Shown piece after piece: positions 5,604-11,993 of a stretch of DNA of 24,522 bases. A program made the translations under genes and the position numbers. Every line of letters begins with the position of its first letter. Position 1 is the first letter of the stretch. The notes under the pieces are model-generated. The model searched no databases. It was not told the DNA's origin and was given only the letters and a program-made list of their open reading frames with translations. The stretch covers positions 1 to 24,522 of the IMG/VR virus record IMGVR_UViG_3300043775_000099. The stretch is one strand, 5' to 3'. The DNA comes from a virus.

Positions 5604-6758
5604 TTACCTCAACATATCAGAGTTAATTGTTAACCGGCTGACTTCACCGTAGCGGCGATCATAACTTATTACCTTAGCATCTCGGCCTGACAGCCAACCG
5701 CCCCTAGCAGAATACGCATCCCCTGGTGCTAGTGTACGATGCTGTTCGACTATCATCAAGTTGTTTTCTTTAATATCGATAGAATGATAATGCCCCATGT
5801 GAGCGTAGGCATACTTAGTCCTGCCAAACATTTCCCTGAACTGGCCAGCGAATACTTCTGATACGTTTGCGACTTTACGCTTGTGGCCGTGGTGGAAGAA
5901 CAACGCCACGTTACCAAACTCGTACGCATTGTATGGGTTAGGTGATTTATCCACAGTAACGCGTGGCTCGTTCTCGTACAGCACACTAAACCACTCGCGC
6001 AGCCATATCTGACTGACCGGATCGTGGTTAGCGTCAGCCATAATAATGTGTAGCTTTTGGTGCTTGGCTAACAGCATGTCTATCACGGTGCGTAATACAC
6101 GTATCGCAGACCGGACTAACTTAGCAAACCGCGTGTCCACGTCGAGCAAATGTTTAGACGCAGGCGTTACAGCGTCCATACCGTCAAAGTGTAAGAAGTC
6201 CGATAGCTGTGCAAACACAGCCGTGTCAGCGTTAGGCGACTGAGCGATGGCTTGCTCCATCCACTTAACGACCAGCTTTTCAGCGATGGCCACGTCCCAG
6301 TTCTCGCCCGTCTCCTCGTCCCACGATAGCATGCCGAGGTGGTAGTCGGTTATAACGTAGCAGTTCAGTAGGTTGTCATTAGACAGCGGTGGGGCTGGTA
6401 ATGCAGTCAGTCTAGGGATGTCTTCTTTCATGGCGTCAATCGACTGACGCATTATTTCCTGTAGCTTGGTGTCCTCAATGCGTGTCTTAACCCATTGTAT
6501 TTTAGCTACGCCATCTTTATAGAGTGTTGACGTACCGCGCACCACAAAGGGGTCGGGTACTATGTGAACCATATCGTTTTGGGGAGCGTAACCGCGAATG
6601 GCGGCTTTGTGTTTTAATCGGTCAAGGCCCGATTGAATGGTGCCAGCAGAAACTTGTAATCTTTCGGCAGCTTTTCTTAATGAACCGTATTTAATTATCG
6701 CATCAATAAATTCATTTTGTCTTTCCGTGCCAAACTGCTTTAAATCCTCATCGATCAT
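5604..6758 (-). CDS. helix-turn-helix / calcineurin-like metallophosphoesterase fusion
   Basis: This 384-residue protein has two parts. Residues 1-60 form a DNA-binding-like helix-turn-helix (IIKYGSLRKAAERL, then VSAGTIQSGLDRLK). From about 132 it is a metallophosphoesterase with ordered metal ligands: TDYHLG (D138, H140), LSDFLHFD (D187), ANHD (N244, H245), HHGH (289-292) and GHYH (H323, H325). These match the DxH, GDxxD, GNHD, H and GHxH boxes, with SD in place of GD. It probably hydrolyses phosphoesters, perhaps nucleic acid, with metal ions. Related HTH-phosphoesterase proteins occur in other phages, usually with no proven role. It starts in the o-spanin stop (ATGA), so it is cotranscribed with lysis genes, an odd place for a DNA enzyme. 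Confidence 0.85.
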   Translation of the reverse strand: MIDEDLKQFGTERQNEFIDAIIKYGSLRKAAERLQVSAGTIQSGLDRLKHKAAIRGYAPQNDMVHIVPDPFVVRGTSTLYKDGVAKIQWVKTRIEDTKLQEIMRQSIDAMKEDIPRLTALPAPPLSNDNLLNCYVITDYHLGMLSWDEETGENWDVAIAEKLVVKWMEQAIAQSPNADTAVFAQLSDFLHFDGMDAVTPASKHLLDVDTRFAKLVRSAIRVLRTVIDMLLAKHQKLHIIMADANHDPVSQIWLREWFSVLYENEPRVTVDKSPNPYNAYEFGNVALFFHHGHKRKVANVSEVFAGQFREMFGRTKYAYAHMGHYHSIDIKENNLMIVEQHRTLAPGDAYSARGGWLSGRDAKVISYDRRYGEVSRLTINSDMLR

Positions 6759-6940
6759 CTGCGTTCCAGTTCAAGGATGTAAACGCCCAACTTAGCAGCG
6801 TTGTCCTTATCTAAGCAAATGCCACCGTCAGCTTGCTTTTGTATCGTCAGGTGTGGTTTTGTCGGCTGGAGTGTTTGCTGGGTCTGACATGCTGTTAAAA
6901 TGAGCAATATACCAATCAGCAGGGTTTTCTTCGAGTGCAT
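6755..6940 (-). CDS. outer-membrane spanin lipoprotein (Rz1-like)
   Basis: This 61-residue lipoprotein has a signal peptide (KK, then LLIGILLIL) and a lipobox LTAC with Cys18 as the lipidation site. The 44-residue mature part carries QPTKP and ends in ICLDKDNAAKLGVYILELER. The ATG follows AAAGG. It lies in a different frame across the 3' half of the upstream membrane-protein gene, the classic nested Rz/Rz1 layout. The o-spanin would sit in the outer membrane and, with the i-spanin, fuse inner and outer membranes at the last step of lysis. Its stop overlaps the phosphoesterase start. Confidence 0.7.
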   Translation of the reverse strand: MHSKKTLLIGILLILTACQTQQTLQPTKPHLTIQKQADGGICLDKDNAAKLGVYILELERR

Positions 6941-7034
6941 CGCGCAACCTTTGGGCTTTCGCCTGTTCTCTTGCCACAGCCCACCTTACTACTAAAAGTA
7001 GCAGGCGGTCTATGATAGCTAAGAGTGAGGACAC
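6828..7034 (-). CDS. candidate inner-membrane spanin (Rz-like), very short
   Basis: This is a 68-residue protein starting at GTG (7034), whose G is the last base of the holin-like stop (TAGTG). A longer frame reaches 7163, but its extra N-terminus is arginine-rich and only a shadow of the holin-like gene. Residues 3-21 are hydrophobic (LLAIIDRLLLLVVRWAVA), followed by a helix (REQAKAQRLRDALEE) and NPADWYIAHF, a motif I associate with small phage spanin-like proteins. The tail is rich in Asp, Pro and Thr. It is much shorter than lambda Rz (153 residues), so bridging the periplasm would demand an extended shape. The overlap with the o-spanin supports the call. Confidence 0.5.
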   Translation of the reverse strand: MSSLLAIIDRLLLLVVRWAVAREQAKAQRLRDALEENPADWYIAHFNSMSDPANTPADKTTPDDTKAS

Positions 7035-7204
7035 TACTTTTTGTCCGCTGTAAATACGCCTAAGGTGCCGATGGCGGCTAGACCCAAGGCTACAATCGCG
7101 TCGCCTTGCTCTGGTGATAGCGATACGCCAATGGCGGTTAGTAGCGCTACGATACCGCGCCATGTAGATGCTTCTTTAAGTCGTTCAATTAGATATGCTT
7201 TCAT
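7034..7204 (-). CDS. small holin-like membrane protein
   Basis: This 56-residue protein begins with an amphipathic helix (MKAYLIERLKEASTWRG), then has one hydrophobic stretch (IVALLTAIGVSL), SPEQGDAI, and a second (IVALGLAAIGTLGVFT) with a charged DKK end. Proteins of this pattern lie next to phage endolysins and are usually annotated as holins. It would make holes in the inner membrane. It starts in the endolysin stop (ATGA) with AAGGGGAAG upstream, and its stop overlaps the GTG start of the i-spanin candidate. Confidence 0.65.
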   Translation of the reverse strand: MKAYLIERLKEASTWRGIVALLTAIGVSLSPEQGDAIVALGLAAIGTLGVFTADKK

Positions 7205-7617
7205 ATTGTCTTCCCCTTTTGAAAATCGAGTAGTGACAGACCGCCGGTAAACTGACAGTGCGCCGTCTCCTTAAACTTGCCAGTCCATCGACCAGCCCAT
7301 TCAAGCCCTACGCTTTCTGCGATAGCGCCGCAGGTTGCAAACAAGCCCTTATCGTTCCACTGGCATTTGCCATTAACGATTGGGCAGAAGTCAAACGCGA
7401 CTTTCCAATTATGAAAAGACTGCCCCGCCTTAGCGTTAGTTACTATGTTGCCAGGCTTTGTGCGGCCTTGATTATAAAGGGCTGTTTGACTTTCTGCATC
7501 ACGATACGTGGATGTAATCAATACGTCAATGCCTTTCTTATCACATTCTTCAATAAAAGCCTTGCACATTGCAGCGACTTTAGGATGCAAATCGGACACA
7601 TTACGACTATTTACCAA
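7201..7617 (-). CDS. endolysin, M15-family L-Ala-D-Glu / D-Ala-D-Ala type peptidase
   Basis: This is a peptidoglycan peptidase of 138 residues from a TTG start at 7617. Metal ligands are visible: SFHNWKVAFD (H69, D76; the SxHxxxxAxD box) and ETAHCQF (H120), with STYRD near 36-40, as in phage M15_4 endolysins. It has no signal peptide, so it needs a holin. GGGGA lies 9 nt before the TTG, and the resulting N-terminus (VNSRNVSDLHPKV) is the one normal for this family. An alternative TTG at 7650 would add 11 residues that overlap the preceding gene. No ATG is available. It sits between the XhlA-like and holin-like genes. Confidence 0.85.
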   Translation of the reverse strand: MVNSRNVSDLHPKVAAMCKAFIEECDKKGIDVLITSTYRDAESQTALYNQGRTKPGNIVTNAKAGQSFHNWKVAFDFCPIVNGKCQWNDKGLFATCGAIAESVGLEWAGRWTGKFKETAHCQFTGGLSLLDFQKGKTI

Positions 7618-7867
7618 AGTATATTGTCCCCATAATAAGACCGCCAACAATTAACCACACCACGCGCTCAACCCATGCGCCTGACGCATGCGTCACTTCG
7701 ACCTTGGTCACACGGCCTTCTAAGATGCGGTGATGGTCGTCGTAGCTGTCCATGCGCTTGAACAACGTAATCATTCGTTCTTCCATGCGGGCCAATGAAA
7801 CAATCGCTTCAGACACTTTGTCCAGCTTTTCTTCTATGCGGTTGAGGCGCGTTGTTTGATCGTCCAT
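7607..7867 (-). CDS. XhlA-like coiled-coil/membrane protein
   Basis: This encodes 86 residues with AAGGAT upstream. The N-terminal 50 residues form a charged coiled coil (LNRIEEKLDKVSEAIVSLARMEERM), followed by a C-terminal transmembrane helix (WVERVVWLIVGGLIMGTIYF). This is the layout of the haemolysin XhlA family (holin or antiholin partner) and of many phage genes next to endolysins. Membrane topology places the coil inside the cell. A second holin-like protein lies just downstream of the endolysin, so which of the two forms the lesion is open. Confidence 0.7.
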   Translation of the reverse strand: MDDQTTRLNRIEEKLDKVSEAIVSLARMEERMITLFKRMDSYDDHHRILEGRVTKVEVTHASGAWVERVVWLIVGGLIMGTIYFGK

Positions 7868-7876
7868 ACTAAATCC

Positions 7877-9526
7877 TTATTGGGCTAATGCGTTTTGCTG
7901 TTGTTGTGTTGCAAGAGTGTTGACACCTTGGCGATACGTCGCCATAGGTAGGTTACGCGCAAAGCCTTCAGCGATAGGTAGTTTAGCGCCTGCACCTGAG
8001 CGCATTTGATTGGCTAATCTGTTAGCTTGACGTTCTTGCATGCCCGTTGCCGCCGCTTTACTGGCTAAACCACCAGCAGCAGTGTACGCACCCCAAGGGC
8101 TTACGGCGGTAAAGATGGCCGCAGCAGGCGTCATAGGCGTAAACTTGGCCACAGTATTAAGTAAGGACTGTATCTTACCGCCTTTAGCGGCCTCTTTAAT
8201 TTGTTCTTGTTCAGCCTTAGAAAACAAACGCATTTTCTTATCGTTCTTAGCCAGGCTAGATAGTTGGCTTGCAATGGCTTTACCTTTGTCGCCTTGAGAT
8301 AGTTCAGCTTTCTCAATGATGTCGGTAAAAATCTCGCCTTTCTTCATGCGTGAGTAATCTTGACGTGCGTTCTTCCACGCTTCAACGGCTTTTCTATCAC
8401 CGCCAACAATGGCTGACGCAGGCGCATTAAGAACGTAATCGTCAAACTCGTCCATTAGTTGAGCGCCAATTAAACGCTCTTGTGCATCTGCACTGCCTTT
8501 TACACCGCCGATAACTTTACGAAGGGCTGTAATCTCAGCCACGTCTTTAGGCGTGTCGGACACTAGCTCGTCAATAACGGCTTTTACTTTAGGATAGGCG
8601 TTTTCTACATAGCCTTGACTAGCGCGAAGTTTAGGCGCAATAGTACCGAAATGCGATTTAAACGCATTAGGGTCTAGTTGGAAACCTGACGCATCTAATA
8701 CATCGTAGTTGGCTTTTGCACGAAGGGCTAGTTGATCCGCAGTGGCGGCTTGTTGACGCACGTTAGTGCGTAAGTTAGTAAGACCGCCTGTGGCTGCACC
8801 TGCCGCAATGCCTAGCAATGGGTTGCCTGACTTCTCTGTAACGCCTTGCGTTACGGCGGCAGATGTAGGCGCAGTAATAACTTGAGACAGTGGGGCTTGA
8901 GACATAACTTGACCAGTGCGGCCTAACATACCAGGTAAGTTCTTAATTAACCCTGCGGCAGATGACTCTATGCCTGCTGGTGATAATGCGCCGCTTGCAA
9001 CCTCAAGCATACGTTCGCCAGTAGTCTCTGGTCTAGGGCCGCCTAAATAGTTCTTAATGACTTCAGATGTAGCTGGTATATTTTTACCCGCAAGCGCATT
9101 GTATGCGCCTATCGCCATATCGCTTATAGGCATAGCCACAGACCCGATTAAGGCGCCAGCAGGTATAGTGACAGGTGCGGCTGGGCCACCTAAAGCACCT
9201 AACGCTGCACCAGCAGTAGCACCTATAACACTAGGCGCTGCACCACGCAATGTAATGCCTGCGCCACGCGCAAATGATTCCATCTTGGTAGGAGGCGGTG
9301 CAATATGCGCTAATATTTCATCGGGAGAATAGCCTTCGTTTAGCGCAGTTGCAATCTTAGGGTTTTTATCTTTAATATGATTAAAAATATCCTCGTCAGA
9401 ATACCCTGCACGACGCGCTGTATTAATTTGATCCCGAAATGTATCAGTGCCACTTTCGGGGGTTTTTTCTTCAGGCGTAATTCTTTTTGCAGTTACGCTA
9501 ACTTTAGGTAAGTTAATATCAGCCAT
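7877..9526 (-). CDS. putative internal virion / DNA ejection protein (gp16-like by position)
   Basis: This 549-residue protein is the last of three large proteins in the order expected for P22 gp7-gp20-gp16. The N-terminal 90 residues include two short helical repeats (RRAGYSDEDIFNHI and NEGYSPDEILAHI). It is followed by an Ala/Gly-rich hydrophobic region at roughly 95-150 (GAAPSVIGATAGAALGALGG) that may enter membranes, and a mostly helical, basic C-terminal region. Ejection proteins leave the capsid first and form a conduit across the cell envelope. P22 gp16 is about 600 residues, close in size. There is no sequence motif that proves the identity; the call rests on order, size and composition. 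Confidence 0.55.
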   Translation of the reverse strand: MADINLPKVSVTAKRITPEEKTPESGTDTFRDQINTARRAGYSDEDIFNHIKDKNPKIATALNEGYSPDEILAHIAPPPTKMESFARGAGITLRGAAPSVIGATAGAALGALGGPAAPVTIPAGALIGSVAMPISDMAIGAYNALAGKNIPATSEVIKNYLGGPRPETTGERMLEVASGALSPAGIESSAAGLIKNLPGMLGRTGQVMSQAPLSQVITAPTSAAVTQGVTEKSGNPLLGIAAGAATGGLTNLRTNVRQQAATADQLALRAKANYDVLDASGFQLDPNAFKSHFGTIAPKLRASQGYVENAYPKVKAVIDELVSDTPKDVAEITALRKVIGGVKGSADAQERLIGAQLMDEFDDYVLNAPASAIVGGDRKAVEAWKNARQDYSRMKKGEIFTDIIEKAELSQGDKGKAIASQLSSLAKNDKKMRLFSKAEQEQIKEAAKGGKIQSLLNTVAKFTPMTPAAAIFTAVSPWGAYTAAGGLASKAAATGMQERQANRLANQMRSGAGAKLPIAEGFARNLPMATYRQGVNTLATQQQQNALAQ

Positions 9527-9537
9527 GATTTGCCCTA

Positions 9538-10803
9538 TTATTTAAATATATCATCTAAAGTCTTAGCACCTTTTTTAGCCGCACCAGCTCGGCCTTCAGG
9601 GATGCCAGCAGTGTAATCAGATACTTCAACGCTATAAGGAAGAATGGTTTTAGTTTTATCTTCAACTGTTTTAACCATTTTGTTATGCTTAGTAATAGCA
9701 TTTTGGGCGGCTCTATTGTTAATAGTAAGAATTTTACGGATAGCTTTTTCATCCATTTTAATATCGCCCGCAGCGGCTTTCAATGCGTACTCCCTATCAG
9801 CATCAGACAAGCCAGTACCCGCACCAAACTGTTTAATAATTTTAGCGGTGTTAGCGGCCATTAATGCACCGTATGCTTGAGAGTTTTGCGCGGCGTCAGC
9901 GTAACCAAAATCAATACCAGCTTGACTAAGACCTTGGTTAAGCGTAGTAAAGAAGTTAGCGCCTACACCAGTTAGCATGCCTTTATCTAACAAGGTTTTA
10001 CCGACCATGTTAGTAGCTAGTATTTGCGCCGCATCTTCAGCGCCAGCTTTACTGGTTTTTAATATCTCAGCTTGGTCTTTACCTACTTGTTTCTCAAACT
10101 CTTTTTCTTGCGCATTATTTACGTTAACTACGGTGCTTGCCGCTGGCTTATTGTAGGTTGCGCCTGTTGACCCAGCTACTGTACTTGCTTTACCAGTTAA
10201 AGGATCTATTGAAAGTACACGCGTAGTAGGCACACCGTTAACCATTACGTTTTGTTGGTTTTCAAATTTAGGCAATAGTTTGTCTGCTTCAAAAGCATGA
10301 CCTGCCGCCCATCGACGGATGGCTTCAGGGTTTTCGCCTAGCTCTGTTAATTGTGCTAGATCAGCCGACACGTCTGAGCCTGTCATACGACCTACATCTT
10401 GTGTAACACGTATAGCGTTAGCTAAGGTAGGGTTGGCTAAAACTTGTGTTGCGCCTGTCTTAAGAACACCGTGTATTTTAGTAAGCTGTTCTATTTCAGC
10501 ATTTTTAGCTAATGTTTTTTCTTTATTTGTTTCAGCTTGAAATTTCTCATACGCTTGACCTGTCTTAGGAGAGATACCATAAAGACCTTTAGCAAAGTCA
10601 GGTGAAGACCTGTCTTGTTGGGCAAAGTAATTACGCACAGCCTCGTCTTCGGCTATTGCACGTTGTTTTTCTTGCATAGCAAGCTGATTTGCTTGACCAG
10701 TCTGTTGCAGGTTTTGCAACTCGTACATCTTCGCCATTTGATTGATTGGCGATTCTATTTGTAAGGGCTTAACGCCTAACGCAATACTATAGTCTAAAGC
10801 CAT
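9538..10803 (-). CDS. putative internal virion / DNA ejection protein (gp20-like by position)
   Basis: This encodes 421 residues from the ATG at 10803. A further 15 upstream codons are open but lie beyond the GGGAGA ribosome binding site and overlap the previous gene's stop. The product is glutamine- and alanine-rich and mostly helical (MYELQNLQQTGQANQLAMQEKQR near the start), with a long coiled or helical body and no transmembrane segment. P22 gp20 is about 470 residues and lies in the same order after gp7. The next gene begins 12 nt downstream, so they share one transcript. The assignment is by context. Confidence 0.55.
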   Translation of the reverse strand: MALDYSIALGVKPLQIESPINQMAKMYELQNLQQTGQANQLAMQEKQRAIAEDEAVRNYFAQQDRSSPDFAKGLYGISPKTGQAYEKFQAETNKEKTLAKNAEIEQLTKIHGVLKTGATQVLANPTLANAIRVTQDVGRMTGSDVSADLAQLTELGENPEAIRRWAAGHAFEADKLLPKFENQQNVMVNGVPTTRVLSIDPLTGKASTVAGSTGATYNKPAASTVVNVNNAQEKEFEKQVGKDQAEILKTSKAGAEDAAQILATNMVGKTLLDKGMLTGVGANFFTTLNQGLSQAGIDFGYADAAQNSQAYGALMAANTAKIIKQFGAGTGLSDADREYALKAAAGDIKMDEKAIRKILTINNRAAQNAITKHNKMVKTVEDKTKTILPYSVEVSDYTAGIPEGRAGAAKKGAKTLDDIFK

Positions 10804-10805
10804 GA

Positions 10806-11627
10806 TTAATATCTCCCTAATGGATCGTATGAACCGCCAGTGGACCATTGTCCATCAACCATACCCCCGCCGCCGTATAGATTAGGATCTACAAACGAAT
10901 TACCGCCGCCTTGCGGGAATATTCTGTTTAGCATTTGATTTTGATTGTAGTTATTCATAGCACCGCCCAACGCGTTAGACCATGCGTTAGCGCTACCAAC
11001 GTAACCTGACGCCCGCGCATTAGCGGCGTTCATGTAGTTCTGACCAGCGTTAGTGGCATAGTTCTGACCTGCGCTTGCTACATTCCCTGCGGCAGTCTGA
11101 CCTGCACCCATTAGACTTTGTAGTGGGTTTAGTTGGTTAGCACGGTTGGTTTGGTAACGGTTGAACGCGTTGGTGTACTCTTGCGACGCCATGTCTTGAC
11201 CAAATCGTGTAGCACCGCGTAATGCAGCGCCTGACAACAAGCCGCCTCTAGCGGCTGCTGTACGATCTAGTGCCTTCATACCTTCTGACATACGGAACGC
11301 ATAGCCTGGGTCTTGTTGAAAGTCCTGCATGCTAAAGTCTTTAGTGTATTTACCGCCAGCGCCAGGAGTTAGGCCCATGTAGTCTAGCAGTCTATTTTGC
11401 GCAGATAGCCCAGCCTCACGGAACGGTGCGTTCAGTTCAATGTTCTTCTCATACATCTCACGCTGTAGTTCTGTAGCGCGATCTGCTGAAGCGGCTTGTG
11501 TGTTAGCGGCGCTTTTAGCAGCTTTACTGCCCATTGCACCGCCAAGTAACCCTACGCCTGCGGATAATATATCTCCGCCAGTTAGACTCCCTACGGCTTT
11601 ACCTATACCTTTAACTATACCGCCCAT
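10806..11627 (-). CDS. DNA transfer/ejection protein (gp7-like)
   Basis: This 273-residue protein has GGAGAAAC upstream. It starts with a Gly/Ala-rich hydrophobic segment (SAGVGLLGGAMGSKAAKSAANTQAASAD), then ELQREMYEKNIELNAPFREAGLSAQNRL, a pattern widespread in phage DNA-transfer proteins. The C-terminal third is Asn/Gly/Gln-rich with repeats of the type AGQNYATNAGQNYMNAA. P22 gp7 is about 229 residues. It is the first of three ejection proteins, which are packaged in the virion and released to help the DNA cross the envelope. The family match is good; the gp7 equivalence is by order. Confidence 0.68.
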   Translation of the reverse strand: MGGIVKGIGKAVGSLTGGDILSAGVGLLGGAMGSKAAKSAANTQAASADRATELQREMYEKNIELNAPFREAGLSAQNRLLDYMGLTPGAGGKYTKDFSMQDFQQDPGYAFRMSEGMKALDRTAAARGGLLSGAALRGATRFGQDMASQEYTNAFNRYQTNRANQLNPLQSLMGAGQTAAGNVASAGQNYATNAGQNYMNAANARASGYVGSANAWSNALGGAMNNYNQNQMLNRIFPQGGGNSFVDPNLYGGGGMVDGQWSTGGSYDPLGRY

Positions 11628-11983
11628 AATTGTTTCTCCAATCTAATAAGCCCATCATTACGGCTAACTTCATTAAACTTAAAATGTTTTGCTAACCGTA
11701 AAGATTTAGCGTTACCCTCTTGTATCTGTATTATAGCCGTTGGGTAATCCTTGGCTATTGAATCTATTACTTTTGTAATCTCATGCTTTACATTCCACTT
11801 GCCTTGTCTAGCTTGAGATACGAATAAATCAAATTCATTTTCTACTACTATAAACACACCGCCATCAAAATTAACAACTTTAGCATGCTGCTCTACTGCT
11901 TTCTTTGCTTCTGCGTCATACGTTACATTATCATATTTCTTATAATGGGCAACTATAACTTGCCAAACATCATCCGGTATCAT
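11615..11983 (-). CDS. GNAT-like protein preceding ejection genes
   Basis: This 122-residue protein shows a GNAT-like C-terminal half: a strand (GVFIVVENEFDLF), a helix (HEITKVIDSIAKDY), then IQIQEGNAKSLRLAKHFKF and GLIRLEK. The N...SLRLAKHFKFNEV stretch is the acetyl-CoA fold's closing helix and strand. The RxxGxG/A pyrophosphate loop is not seen, so it may not acetylate anything. T7 gp13, which helps place internal virion proteins, also has a GNAT-like fold and precedes the internal protein genes, so a head-assembly role is an attractive inference. The ATG lacks a good ribosome binding site, and its end overlaps the next start by 13 nt. Confidence 0.55.
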   Translation of the reverse strand: MIPDDVWQVIVAHYKKYDNVTYDAEAKKAVEQHAKVVNFDGGVFIVVENEFDLFVSQARQGKWNVKHEITKVIDSIAKDYPTAIIQIQEGNAKSLRLAKHFKFNEVSRNDGLIRLEKQLWAV

Positions 11984-11993
11984 GCGGTGTTTA

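Noticed and set aside
7034-7163. N-terminal extension of the i-spanin candidate
   Set aside because: Arginine-rich and entirely within the holin-like gene; the GTG overlapping the holin stop is the better start.
7258-7635. 125-codon plus-strand frame opposite the endolysin
   Set aside because: Antisense to a gene with intact catalytic motifs; no ribosome binding site and no recognisable features.
8131-8316. Minus-strand frame within the gp16-like gene
   Set aside because: Same-strand out-of-frame shadow, basic, without start signals or neighbours that would support it.
10803-10848. Upstream extension of the gp20-like protein
   Set aside because: The added residues overlap the preceding gene and lie upstream of the GGGAGA site that serves the ATG at 10803.
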